This document shows, piece after piece, positions 46,102 to 54,569 of a stretch of 64,000 bases of DNA. Source of the DNA: Paraburkholderia metrosideri (lineage in GTDB: Bacteria; Pseudomonadota; Gammaproteobacteria; Burkholderiales; Burkholderiaceae). Location of the stretch: contig NZ_CAJHCP010000008.1 of the NCBI RefSeq assembly GCF_904848625.1, positions 62,001-126,000 on the forward strand. Reading direction: 5' to 3'. Positions within the stretch are counted from its first letter, which is position 1. Each line of letters opens with the position of its first letter. The notes beneath the pieces were generated by a model that was not told the origin of the DNA, searched no databases, and was given only the letters and a program-made list of their open reading frames with translations. Position numbers and translations under genes: made by a program.

Positions 46102-47058
46102 CTACGCCGCGGCGCGTTCCAGCGCGTCGATGAACATGGCGGCGACGTCGAAGCCCGTCTGATCCATGATTTCGCGGAAACAGGTCGGGCTCGTCACGTT
46201 GACTTCGGTCAGCCAGTCGCCGATCGCATCCAGCCCGACCAGCAGCAAACCGCGCGCCGCCAGCACCGGCGCAAGCGTATCGGCGATCTTGCGATCGTGC
46301 TCGGTCAGCGGACGTGCGACGCCCAACCCGCCTGCAGCCAGATTGCCGCGCACCTCATTCCCCTGAGGAATTCGCGCCAGCGAATACGGCACCGCTTCAC
46401 CGCCAATCAGCAGAATGCGCTTATCGCCGTCCTTGATTTCCGGAATGAATTTCTGCGCCATCACCGACCGCGCGCCGTCGTGGCTCAGCATTTCGATGAT
46501 CGAACCGAGGTTCATGCCGTCGGCCTTCACGCGAAATACGCCCATGCCGCCCATGCCGTCGAGCGGCTTCAGAATCACGTCGCCGTGTTCTTCATGGAAC
46601 GCCCGCAGCCGCGTCGCGTCACGCGTGACCAGCGTGGGCGTGACGAATTGCGCAAATTCGCCGATTGCGAGCTTTTCCGAATGATCGCGAATTGCCTGCG
46701 GCTTGTTGAAAATGCGCGCGCCGCCGCGTTCGGCCATTTCCAGCAACCACGTGGACGTTACGTATTCCATGTCGAACGGCGGGTCTTTGCGCATCACCAC
46801 CGCGCTGAAGCTTTTCAGTGTGCGTGGCGCGGCCGGTTCGGCGGCGTACCAGACGTCGCGATGCAGATCGCTCACGTCGCCGACAATCGCAAAGCGCTGC
46901 ACGTTCGCTTCGACGTCGCCACCCGTCCACGCCAGATGCTTCGGCTCGCACGTGTACACCGCGTGGCCGCGACGTGCGGCTTCGGCCATCATCGAGTAAG
47001 TCGAGTCTTTGTAGATCTTGAATTGCGTGAGCGGATCGGCGATGAAAAGAATGTCCAT
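46102..47058 (-). CDS. gshB: Glutathione synthetase
   Basis: GshB ligates glycine to gamma-glutamylcysteine using ATP. The 318-residue ATP-grasp protein begins MDILFIADPLTQFKIYKDST and has RKDPPFDMEYV, the ATP-binding VILKPLDGMGGMGVFRV, RILLIGGEAVPYSLARI and INVTSPTCFREI-type metal-binding residues near the C-terminus (seen as EVNVTSPTCFREI). It lies downstream of gshA in the same direction, about 100 bp apart, so glutathione synthesis is encoded in one place. Confidence 0.96.
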   Translation of the reverse strand: MDILFIADPLTQFKIYKDSTYSMMAEAARRGHAVYTCEPKHLAWTGGDVEANVQRFAIVGDVSDLHRDVWYAAEPAAPRTLKSFSAVVMRKDPPFDMEYVTSTWLLEMAERGGARIFNKPQAIRDHSEKLAIGEFAQFVTPTLVTRDATRLRAFHEEHGDVILKPLDGMGGMGVFRVKADGMNLGSIIEMLSHDGARSVMAQKFIPEIKDGDKRILLIGGEAVPYSLARIPQGNEVRGNLAAGGLGVARPLTEHDRKIADTLAPVLAARGLLLVGLDAIGDWLTEVNVTSPTCFREIMDQTGFDVAAMFIDALERAAA

Positions 47059-47160
47059 GAAGGTCCCGGTGCGCCCTGACGGGCTTGGCATTGTTCGTAA
47101 ATATAGTCGTTGAAAATGACGATGGCGGCACGCATGCCGCCATCGCTCATTCAGGATGGC

Positions 47161-48450
47161 TTAGACCTGGATCGCTTCCGGATCGGTCTTTTCCAGTTCG
47201 ACCGATGCGGCCAGCAGCCCAAGCCGCGCCACCACGCCGTACATGTAGAAGCGGTTCGGCGGCGCCGCGCCCGGCTTGGCGTGCGCGTCGGGCAGTGCCG
47301 TGTGCTCGAAGCCGAGCGGCACGAAGTGCATGCCGGGCGCGTTCAGATTCTGATCGCGCTCGCGGCTGCCGTGCACGCGGTAGAAGCCGCCCACCACGTA
47401 ACGGTCGATCATGTAGACGACCGGCTCGGCGACTTCTTCACCAATGCGCTCGAACGTGTACACGCCTTCCTGCACGATCACGTCGTGCACTTCGAGGCCA
47501 TCTTTGGTTGCCGCCATCTTCGCGCGTTCGCGCTTGGTCAGCGCGGCAACTTCGGACGCGTCGTGCACCGTCATCACGCCCATGCCGTACGTACCCGCAT
47601 CGGACTTGATGACGACATACGGTTTCTCGGAGATACCGTACTCGCGATACTTCTTCGCGATTTTCTTCAGCACGCCGTCGATCGCATCAGCCAGCGCTTC
47701 CTCGCCGGTGCGCTCCTGGAAATCGACCCCTTCGACGTGCGCGAAATACGGGTTGATCATCCACGGGTCGATTTCGACCATTTTCGCGAACTTCTTCGCG
47801 ACGTCGTCATAACAGGAGAAATGCGTCGATTTACGGCGAACCGCCCAGCCCGCATGCAGCGGCGGCAGCAGATACTGCTCGTGCAGATTTTCGAGCACGG
47901 GCGGGATGCCGCCGGACAGATCGTTGTTCAGCAGAATCGAACACGGGTCGAAATTCTTCAAACCGAGACGGCGCTGTGAACGCTCGAGCGGTTCGAGCAC
48001 GAGCTTCTGGCCGTCGGACAACGCAATCGTCACCGGACCGTTGATGCTCTCGTCGAGCGTGCCGAAGCGCACGTTCAAACCGGCCTGGCGCATGATCGCG
48101 GCCAGCCGGGCAACGTTTTCGAGGTAAAACGCGTTGCGCGTGTGGCGCTCGGGAATCACCAGCAGGTTTTTCGCGTCCGGGCAGATCTTCTCGATCGACG
48201 CCATCGCGGCCTGCACGGCGAGCGGCAACACTTCCTGCGGCAGATTGTTGAAGGCGCCGGGGAACAGATTGGTGTCGACCGGCGCGAGCTTGAAGCCCGC
48301 GTTGCGCAGGTCGACGGAACAGTAGAACGGCGGCGTGTGTTCCTGCCATTCGAGCCGGAACCAGCGTTCGATGGCGGGCGTAGCGTCGAGGATCTTCCGC
48401 TCAAGATCGAGCAGCGGGCCGTTTAACGCCGTAACTAGGTGCGGAACCAT
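47161..48450 (-). CDS. gshA: Glutamate-cysteine ligase (proteobacterial GshA type)
   Basis: The 429-residue protein belongs to the third, non-E. coli-like GshA group found in beta-proteobacteria and Acidithiobacillus. It shows GAFNNLPQEV, VIPERHTRNAFYLENV, LLNNDLSGGIP, VIKSDAGTYGMGVMTV and MIDRYVVGGFYRVH. It couples glutamate and cysteine with ATP, the first step of glutathione synthesis. Upstream of gshB on the same strand. Length and motifs are complete. Confidence 0.95.
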   Translation of the reverse strand: MVPHLVTALNGPLLDLERKILDATPAIERWFRLEWQEHTPPFYCSVDLRNAGFKLAPVDTNLFPGAFNNLPQEVLPLAVQAAMASIEKICPDAKNLLVIPERHTRNAFYLENVARLAAIMRQAGLNVRFGTLDESINGPVTIALSDGQKLVLEPLERSQRRLGLKNFDPCSILLNNDLSGGIPPVLENLHEQYLLPPLHAGWAVRRKSTHFSCYDDVAKKFAKMVEIDPWMINPYFAHVEGVDFQERTGEEALADAIDGVLKKIAKKYREYGISEKPYVVIKSDAGTYGMGVMTVHDASEVAALTKRERAKMAATKDGLEVHDVIVQEGVYTFERIGEEVAEPVVYMIDRYVVGGFYRVHGSRERDQNLNAPGMHFVPLGFEHTALPDAHAKPGAAPPNRFYMYGVVARLGLLAASVELEKTDPEAIQV

Positions 48451-48599
48451 TGATCACTCGCAGACTGGAGAAAAAAGATTGTAGAGCAAATGCTTTGCCC
48501 ATTTGGGGACGGTTTCTCCATTCGCAAGCGGACGCGAATGCATTCTCGCTATGGGGATGATAGGCAGGGAAATCTGCTGTTTCCAGGATAGTCAGCAAG

Positions 48600-48628
48600 A
48601 AAAAAGCCCGCCATGAAGGCGGGCCAAA
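48600..48628 (-). terminator. Intrinsic terminator of glnK-amtB
   Basis: Read on the minus strand, GGCCCGCC and GGCGGGCT form a stem around a TTCA-rich loop, followed by six T, about 70 bp after the amtB stop. Confidence 0.85.
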
Positions 48629-48697
48629 ATCGCTGCGCTTAATTCGTAATCCGGCGAGCCCGGGAGCACGGGCCCGCGGAGACTTCCCAGTCGATGC

Positions 48698-50200
48698 CTA
48701 TTCGACGTGTTCGCCGTGCAGGCTCACGTCCAGGCCTTCGCGTTCCTGTTCTTCGGTCACGCGGATGCCCATCACCATGTCGATGACCTTCAGCAGGACG
48801 TAGCTCACCACGCCGCTGTAGATCAGCGTCGTCAGGACGCCCTTGGCTTGCAGAACGATGCTGCCGTCCGCGCCGCCGATGTCCTTCACTGCAAACACAC
48901 CCGTCAGCAGCGCACCCACGATACCGCCGATGCAGTGCACGCCGAACGCGTCGAGCGAATCGTCGTAACCGAGCTTGTGCTTGAGCCACGTTGCCGACCA
49001 GAAGCAGATCACGCCTGCCGCGATACCGATCACCAGCGAACCCGTCATGCCGACGAAGCCCGAAGCCGGCGTAATCGCCACCAGACCTGCGACGGCGCCC
49101 GACACGATACCGAGTACCGAAGGCTTACCCTTGGTTGCCCATTCGGCGAACATCCAGGCGAGTGCAGCCGCTGCAGTGGCCACTTGCGTAGCGAACATCG
49201 CGAAGCCGGCACGGCCGTCAGCCGCCACCGCCGAACCTGCGTTGAAGCCGAACCAGCCCACCCACAGCATCGCGCCACCAATCAGCGTGAGCGTCAGGTT
49301 GTGCGGCGCCATCGCTTCCTTGCCGTAGCCGACACGCTTGCCGAGCACCAGCGCGCAGACCAGCGCCGCGATACCGGCGTTGATGTGCACCACCGTGCCG
49401 CCCGCGAAGTCGAGGATGCCCGCGCTAGCCAGCCAGCCGGTCGGTTCCCAGACCATGTGCGCGATCGGCGAGTAGACGATGATCGACCACAGCGTCATGA
49501 ACACCAGCATTGCCGAGAACTTCATCCGGTCGGCAAACGCACCCGTGATCAGCGCCGGGGTGATGATCGCGAACGTCATCTGATAGACGACATAGACCGT
49601 TTCCGGGATCGTCGGCGCCAGGTGGCTGACGGTCAGCGTGGTGGCCTTGTCACCCTTGATGTAGTTCATGCCCGCCATGAAGAAGCGCGACAGACCGCCG
49701 ATGAACGAGTTGCCCGGCGTGAACGCGAGCGAGTAGCCGATCACGACCCAGATGATCGACACGAGGCAGGTGATCGCGAAGCTTTGCATCAGGATCGCGA
49801 GCACGCTCTTCTTGCGGACCATGCCGCCGTAGAACAGCGCCAGACCCGGGATCGTCATGAACAGCACGAGCGCGGTGGAGGTCAGCATCCAGGCGGTGTC
49901 GCCCGAATTGATCTTCGACGAATCGACCGAGAACGGCGCGGTCGGTGCAGCCGGTGCGGCAGCAGCTGATGCGTCTGCCGGTGCCGAAGCGGCTGCGTTG
50001 GCGGTGCCGGCGGTTGCATCCGGAGCCGACGCTGCGGGTGCGGCGGCCGGTGCCGAAGCGTCCGGTGCCGGCGCGCTGGCCGTCGTATCGGCTGGCGCCG
50101 AGGCGGCTGCGGGAGCGGAAGCGTCGTCCGCGAGGGCGGCGCCGATACCGCCCGCAAGCAGCGAACCGGCCATCAGCAAGGACATCAATAATTTGCGCAT
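48698..50200 (-). CDS. amtB: Ammonium transporter AmtB
   Basis: AmtB is a trimeric inner-membrane ammonia channel gated by GlnK. The 500-residue protein has a signal-like N-terminus (MRKLLMSLLMAGSLLAGGIG), then an unusual Ala/Pro/Ser-rich stretch of about 60 residues built from ASAPA-like repeats. The eleven-helix channel then includes DTAWMLTSTALVLFMTIPGL, the conserved GGTVVHINAGIAAL pore segment and a His-rich LKHKLGYDDSLDAFGVHCIGG near the end, with the second pore His. glnK is 45 bp upstream. Confidence 0.96.
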   Translation of the reverse strand: MRKLLMSLLMAGSLLAGGIGAALADDASAPAAASAPADTTASAPAPDASAPAAAPAASAPDATAGTANAAASAPADASAAAAPAAPTAPFSVDSSKINSGDTAWMLTSTALVLFMTIPGLALFYGGMVRKKSVLAILMQSFAITCLVSIIWVVIGYSLAFTPGNSFIGGLSRFFMAGMNYIKGDKATTLTVSHLAPTIPETVYVVYQMTFAIITPALITGAFADRMKFSAMLVFMTLWSIIVYSPIAHMVWEPTGWLASAGILDFAGGTVVHINAGIAALVCALVLGKRVGYGKEAMAPHNLTLTLIGGAMLWVGWFGFNAGSAVAADGRAGFAMFATQVATAAAALAWMFAEWATKGKPSVLGIVSGAVAGLVAITPASGFVGMTGSLVIGIAAGVICFWSATWLKHKLGYDDSLDAFGVHCIGGIVGALLTGVFAVKDIGGADGSIVLQAKGVLTTLIYSGVVSYVLLKVIDMVMGIRVTEEQEREGLDVSLHGEHVE

Positions 50201-50244
50201 CTTTCGTTTCCTCTTATCGCTATCTGTGTCGCTATCTTTTCGTA

Positions 50245-50583
50245 TTACAGAGCGTCCGCGCCGGTCTCCCCGGTGCGAATCCGGATCACCTGTTCGATTG
50301 GCGTGACGAAAATCTTGCCGTCGCCGATCTTGCCGGTGCGCGCCGCGCGTTCGAGCGCTTCGATCGCCTGGTCGACGATGTCGTCCGAGACCGCAGCCTC
50401 GATCTTCACCTTCGGCAGAAAATCGACCACATACTCAGCACCCCGATACAACTCGGTATGGCCCTTCTGACGGCCAAAGCCCTTGACTTCCGTCACCGTG
50501 ATGCCCGAGACGCCGATGGCCGACAAGGCTTCGCGCGCCTCATCGAGCTTGAACGGCTTGATGATTGCGGTAATGAGTTTCAT
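50245..50583 (-). CDS. glnK: Nitrogen regulatory PII protein GlnK
   Basis: PII proteins sense 2-oxoglutarate, ATP/ADP and glutamine status and bind AmtB. The 112-residue product begins MKLITAIIKPFKLDEAREAL, has the uridylylated Tyr51 in KGHTELYRGAEY and the VRTGKIGDGKIFV-type BC loop (here ARTGKIGDGKIFV). Pairing with amtB and the predicted sigma-54 promoter favour GlnK over GlnB. Confidence 0.96.
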   Translation of the reverse strand: MKLITAIIKPFKLDEAREALSAIGVSGITVTEVKGFGRQKGHTELYRGAEYVVDFLPKVKIEAAVSDDIVDQAIEALERAARTGKIGDGKIFVTPIEQVIRIRTGETGADAL

Positions 50584-50703
50584 GAAATCCCTCGCTTAGT
50601 TTGCTAAACCCGTTGCTAACCCGTTTGCGTACCCGTAACCCGTTCGCGTGGCCTCGTTCGCCCGCCGGTAAAAAGCTCCCGACAGGGCGCGCCGGGCAGT
50701 AAC

Positions 50704-50719
50704 AGCAACTCGCATGCCA
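50704..50719 (-). promoter_or_regulatory. Predicted sigma-54 promoter of glnK-amtB
   Basis: On the minus strand TGGCAT-N5-TTGCT matches the -24/-12 consensus (TGGCAC-N5-TTGCA/T) with exact spacing. It lies 121 bp upstream of the glnK start. The inverted repeat GCGCCCC/GGGGCGC (50741-50762) immediately upstream might be an activator site but does not match the NtrC consensus well. Confidence 0.75.
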
Positions 50720-50979
50720 TGTTGTGTCAGACTGCGCACCGCGCCCCCTTAAAAAGGGGCGCAAACTGCCCTGGCCGGATGGCTAACACAGCGGGGCGCG
50801 GTGGCGCAGCGTATGGATCGTTGCTAGAGTGTTCGAAGGTTTTGAACGCACGGCCGCGCACCAAAGGCGCTCATGCGGCGGCGGCGCTTAACAGGGCACG
50901 CACCAAGACAGCCCATTCGCCGTAACAAAGCACAGACGTAACGAAACATGCACATTTTTTGTGCACCAAGGGGAACACC

Positions 50980-51240
50980 ATGAAACAACCGAACGACGTT
51001 TTTAACGATTTCCAGGCTCGCATGAGCGAGCTGTTCAAGAACTCGCCGGCTAAAGATGTTGAACGCAACGTCAAAGCCATGCTGTCGCAAGGCTTTTCGA
51101 AACTCGATCTGGTCACGCGCGAGGAATTCGATACGCAGACCCAGGTGCTCGTGCGCACTCGCGCCCGCCTGGAAGAACTGGAGCGCCGCGTCGCCGAGCT
51201 CGAACAGAAGCTGCCGGTCTCCACGACTCAAACGTCGTAA
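50980..51240 (+). CDS. ubiK: Ubiquinone biosynthesis accessory factor UbiK
   Basis: The 86-residue protein has the UbiK/YqiC layout: an amphipathic N-terminal part (NDVFNDFQARMSELFKNSPA) and a C-terminal coiled coil (ARLEELERRVAELEQKL). UbiK forms trimers and helps the Ubi complex in aerobic ubiquinone synthesis. The ATG at 50980 has AAGGGGAAC upstream. Divergent from glnK; comM follows on the same strand. Confidence 0.92.
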   Translation: MKQPNDVFNDFQARMSELFKNSPAKDVERNVKAMLSQGFSKLDLVTREEFDTQTQVLVRTRARLEELERRVAELEQKLPVSTTQTS

Positions 51241-51361
51241 CGCGTTGCTCGCAGCTTGTTAGCTGCGCAGTGCTGCACATCACTGGCAAGCGAGCCGTGA
51301 CGTCATCAGCGTTTTAGGGGACTTGCGCGCGCCCTCGGCGCGCCGTCCGACGGGAGAAAAC

Positions 51362-52432
51362 ATGTCGCTTGCAGTGGTGCGCAGTCGCGCGCCGGCCTCC
51401 GGCCGCGCGCCCGAAGTAACCGTCGAGGTCCACCTCGCGAACGGATTACCCTCTTTTTCGATCGTCGGACTCCCCGATCTGGAAGTACGCGAAAGCCGCG
51501 AGCGCGTGCGCGCGGCGTTGCAGAACTGCGGCTTCGACTTCCCCGTGAGACGGATCACCGTCAATCTTGCTCCCGCCGATTTGCCGAAAGAATCCGGTCG
51601 TTTCGATTTGCCGATCGCGCTCGGCATTCTGGCGGCAAGCGGACAGATTCCGTCCGAATCCCTGCTGCATCGCGAGTTTGCGGGCGAACTGTCGCTGACC
51701 GGTGCGCTTCGGCCGATGCGTGGCGCGTTCGCGATGGCATGTGGGACGGCGCGCAGCGGTAGCGGTAGCGGTGTCCCGGCTGGCGGCGTTTCGCCCGGTG
51801 CGATTTCCGTATGCGCAGAGCCGGTTGCACATCAGATGCCGACGCAGCGGACTCCGCAGCTTTATCTACCGGCGGCGAGCGCAGCGGAAGCGGCGCTCGT
51901 GCCCGGCGTGGATGTTTATGGCGCGGCGGATCTGCCGTCGCTATGCGCGCACCTTGCAGAAGCGCCTGACGCGCGGCTCTACCCCGTCACCCCACCGGAC
52001 CTGACCGGAACCGCGCCCGCCGTCATTCCCGATATGGCAGATGTGATTGGCCAGCGCGCTGCGCGCCGCGCACTGGAGGTCGCGGCGGCCGGTGGGCATC
52101 ACGTGTTATTGATCGGGCCGCCCGGTGCGGGCAAGTCGATGCTGGCCGCCCGCCTGCCGGGCTTGCTGCCGCCGATGACCGACGACGAAGCGCTTAGCTC
52201 CGCCGCGCTGCTGTCCGCCAGTCGCGCGGGTTTTTCACCGGCGCAGTGGCGGCAGCGGCCGTTCCGCTCGCCGCATCATTCGTCGAGCGCGGCGGCGCTG
52301 GTGGGCGGACGCAATCCGCCGCAACCCGGCGAGATCACGCTCGCACATTTAGGCGTCCTGTTTCTGGACGAGCCTCATATTTCGCTTTTAACCAGATTGT
52401 TTCTCGCAAATACATTCGTTCCAAATCAATAA
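51362..52432 (+). pseudogene. comM: comM/yifB (Mg chelatase-like AAA+ ATPase), disrupted by an island
   Basis: The first 337 residues are a normal ComM/YifB N-terminal part: LANGLPSFSIVGLPD, FPVRRITVNLAPADLPK, the Walker A VLLIGPPGAGKSML and the Walker B GVLFLDE. Intact family members continue ELPEF and run to about 500 residues. Here the match stops after the DE codons (52372) and a foreign 19-residue tail (PHISLLTRLFLANTFVPNQ) precedes a stop. The rest must lie beyond the island, outside the window. ComM is a branch-migration helicase in natural transformation, so this copy is probably inactive. The ATG at 51362 is preceded by GACGGGAG. Confidence 0.93.
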
Positions 52433-52445
52433 TTTAGCTCGAATT

Positions 52446-52470
52446 TTGAGCAACGCCAGTTGAGCAACTG
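52446..52470. repeat. Short direct and inverted repeats near the island's left end
   Basis: TTGAGCAAC occurs twice with a 14-bp period (52446-52454, 52460-52468), and the second copy is the centre of the palindrome CAGTTG-AG-CAACTG (52457-52470). The block lies about 75 bp inside the junction, where recombinase arm sites are often found. Confidence 0.5.
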
Positions 52471-52545
52471 CGCCGTCACGCGCCGAATGCCAATAAGAAC
52501 CTGAACCTGAGCTAGAAAGACGGTTTTGGCCAACCGCTGCACTGC

Positions 52546-54015
52546 TCACACCGGCCGATTTTTCACGGCCTTTCCTAACATCGATTCGGAGATTTGATTT
52601 TCTCTTCTACCGTCGACTTTTGAAATATCTCTCACCAAGCCCTTCAGTCGGACAAATGCCTCGGCCGCAAATTCTTGGTCGGACATCTCGTCGCGCATCG
52701 CCTCAAGCTCAGACACTGAAGCCCGTCCTGTTCTTCCCAACTCACTAACCTCGACGGTTTCCGGATTTCCTTCGACAGACGCCGATAGAGCAAATACCCA
52801 GTCCACATACCGCGACAACGACGACATGCTTTTATGTCCAGTCCGCTCCATCACCTCCTGCGCAAACCGAGTCATATGTGCAAGTAGTTCTGAGAACTGG
52901 TCTTTGTTCTGAACGTTGTAAGCTCTGACTAATCGAAACAGCGCTAACGTGATATAGCGATGACGAAAAAGGTGTGGGTGAGCCTTTCCCTCAATCCCGG
53001 CTGCCTTTCTTAATAGATGCAGCTCCAATGTGATGGTGTTTGGTTTAATCGGCGCGCCGGTTTTTTCATTTAAGAAGACAAAATCATTGTCTTCCTTACC
53101 TAACCTGCGAGCGACAAGTGGACCTCTATAAAACTTGATGTACTCAATTAAATAATCCAGTTCTGAATGGCTGACTGGCACCAAACGAGGCACCGGTTCT
53201 CCACCGCGCTTGAACGTTAGTAGCTTCAAGAAGGGCCGTTCCATCGCCTTCGCTGAAAGAACATCTGACACTCGCAGATTCGCGAGCTCTATGCGCCGGC
53301 CTCCGGTCATATCAAGAGCTCTCAGAAGGACCAACCGCCGCCTCTTTACGAAGCCCGAAGACTTAATGCCATGTACGGCCTTACGAAGACGATTTATATA
53401 ATCCTCTGGAACCGGGTATCGCTTATCCTCGGGGCTTTTGGCCGGTAGACACGAATGGTGCCAATATTGGCGCACTACCGGTGACCGACCGTCCGACGCT
53501 TTCGTATATGTCCGAAGTTCTGCTTTGATAAAAGCTCCATCGGGTGACAGAAAGTCAGGGATGTGCCAGCGATTGCCCACGAAGTCGAGGAACGAGAGAG
53601 TTCGCCTCCCGATACTCACCACTGACCTGTCGCTCCGTGACCTCTCGCCATCAGGGGTCTTGGCGGTCAGCTCGTCGATGAAATCTATAAAGTCTCCATC
53701 CTTGAGGTTGTGAAAATCTATCTTCTTCCCATGGCAAAAACGCACTATATGGCTCAACTGCGACACGTATGTCCCAGGTGTGCCACCTCGGTCGGCCAAC
53801 GAAAGGTTCTTCTCCGCTAAGGAATGTATGAATCCGGCCATCTCAGGAGACCATCCACCGTCTGGCCAAACAGGTAGCGGCAACCCAGAGACATCTCGCG
53901 TGATTGCATCTTTGCCTCTCTTGACGCGAAAGAGTCTTGTCCCTTTTGGCGCCGAAAAAAAAGTTTTGCCTTTTTTGCGCGGTAGAAAACCTAATATCTG
54001 AGCTGTTTCAGCCAT
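52546..54015 (-). CDS. Tyrosine recombinase/integrase with complete catalytic set
   Basis: The 489-residue protein has a SAM-like N-terminal part and a C-terminal tyrosine recombinase domain. The catalytic residues are R240/R241 in MTGGRRIELANL, a Lys in the LTFKRGGE hairpin, H348 and R351 in HPHLFRHRY, H394 in ERTGHKSM and the nucleophile Y403 in LSRYVDW. It should cut and join DNA at the island ends. It is the last gene of a four-gene overlapping unit, sharing 25 bp with the gene upstream. The ATG at 54015 is used; an upstream in-frame extension lies inside the neighbouring gene. Confidence 0.9.
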   Translation of the reverse strand: MAETAQILGFLPRKKGKTFFSAPKGTRLFRVKRGKDAITRDVSGLPLPVWPDGGWSPEMAGFIHSLAEKNLSLADRGGTPGTYVSQLSHIVRFCHGKKIDFHNLKDGDFIDFIDELTAKTPDGERSRSDRSVVSIGRRTLSFLDFVGNRWHIPDFLSPDGAFIKAELRTYTKASDGRSPVVRQYWHHSCLPAKSPEDKRYPVPEDYINRLRKAVHGIKSSGFVKRRRLVLLRALDMTGGRRIELANLRVSDVLSAKAMERPFLKLLTFKRGGEPVPRLVPVSHSELDYLIEYIKFYRGPLVARRLGKEDNDFVFLNEKTGAPIKPNTITLELHLLRKAAGIEGKAHPHLFRHRYITLALFRLVRAYNVQNKDQFSELLAHMTRFAQEVMERTGHKSMSSLSRYVDWVFALSASVEGNPETVEVSELGRTGRASVSELEAMRDEMSDQEFAAEAFVRLKGLVRDISKVDGRRENQISESMLGKAVKNRPV

Positions 54016-54569
54016 TTTTCGACCTCGGAGTCTTTCTTCACAACAGGCCGCTTGGCCAAGCTGAACATCGAAAGCAGAACACTCTCCTGCTGATTCCAAT
54101 GTTCTACTAATGCTGCGTTGCGGGTTAAGTTCGCAAGAACTCGAGCCTGTTTTAATGCTTCATGGAAGGCATTGGTTATTTGCCAGCAATCAACCAAGAC
54201 TTGCACATGTTCAGCCTCCGCCGCACGAAGGTTGCACTCCAAACTTGCCTTAGTTCGTCGCTTCGGCTTTGTCCCGTCGACCATGGCTTCCTGAATCCTC
54301 TCCAACGCTTTAAGCCGCTCTTCATCAAATCGCTCAAAGCCTCCCTCAAAGATTCGCTCAGCGGTTCGCTCTATCGTACAGCGCGAAGTCGCATGGATAC
54401 CCATCTTCGCTCTCGAAAGATGCCCAAGTCGACTTTGTCGCTTGAGCGCAGACAACAGCAAATCATCTCCAACAAATGCGCTAGGATTCGCGATGACATT
54501 AGCAATAAGCTTCGCTAGCGCAACGATACTATGTTCGTTCTTTGTCCGAGGCTCGCGTTTTACCTTCAT
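53991..54569 (-). CDS. Small accessory protein of the recombinase module
   Basis: The 192-residue protein is rich in charged residues and alpha-helix (EERLKALERIQEAM and LRAAEAEHVQVLV are likely coiled coils), with a possible DNA-binding part around HLSRAKMGIHATSRCTIERT. It overlaps its upstream neighbour by the ATGA type (4 bp) and its downstream neighbour by 25 bp, so it is coupled to both recombinases. By position and size it resembles the small third proteins of multi-recombinase elements (for example TnpC of Tn554 or GmtX), but I see no clear sequence match. Confidence 0.75.
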   Translation of the reverse strand: MKVKREPRTKNEHSIVALAKLIANVIANPSAFVGDDLLLSALKRQSRLGHLSRAKMGIHATSRCTIERTAERIFEGGFERFDEERLKALERIQEAMVDGTKPKRRTKASLECNLRAAEAEHVQVLVDCWQITNAFHEALKQARVLANLTRNAALVEHWNQQESVLLSMFSLAKRPVVKKDSEVEKWLKQLRY

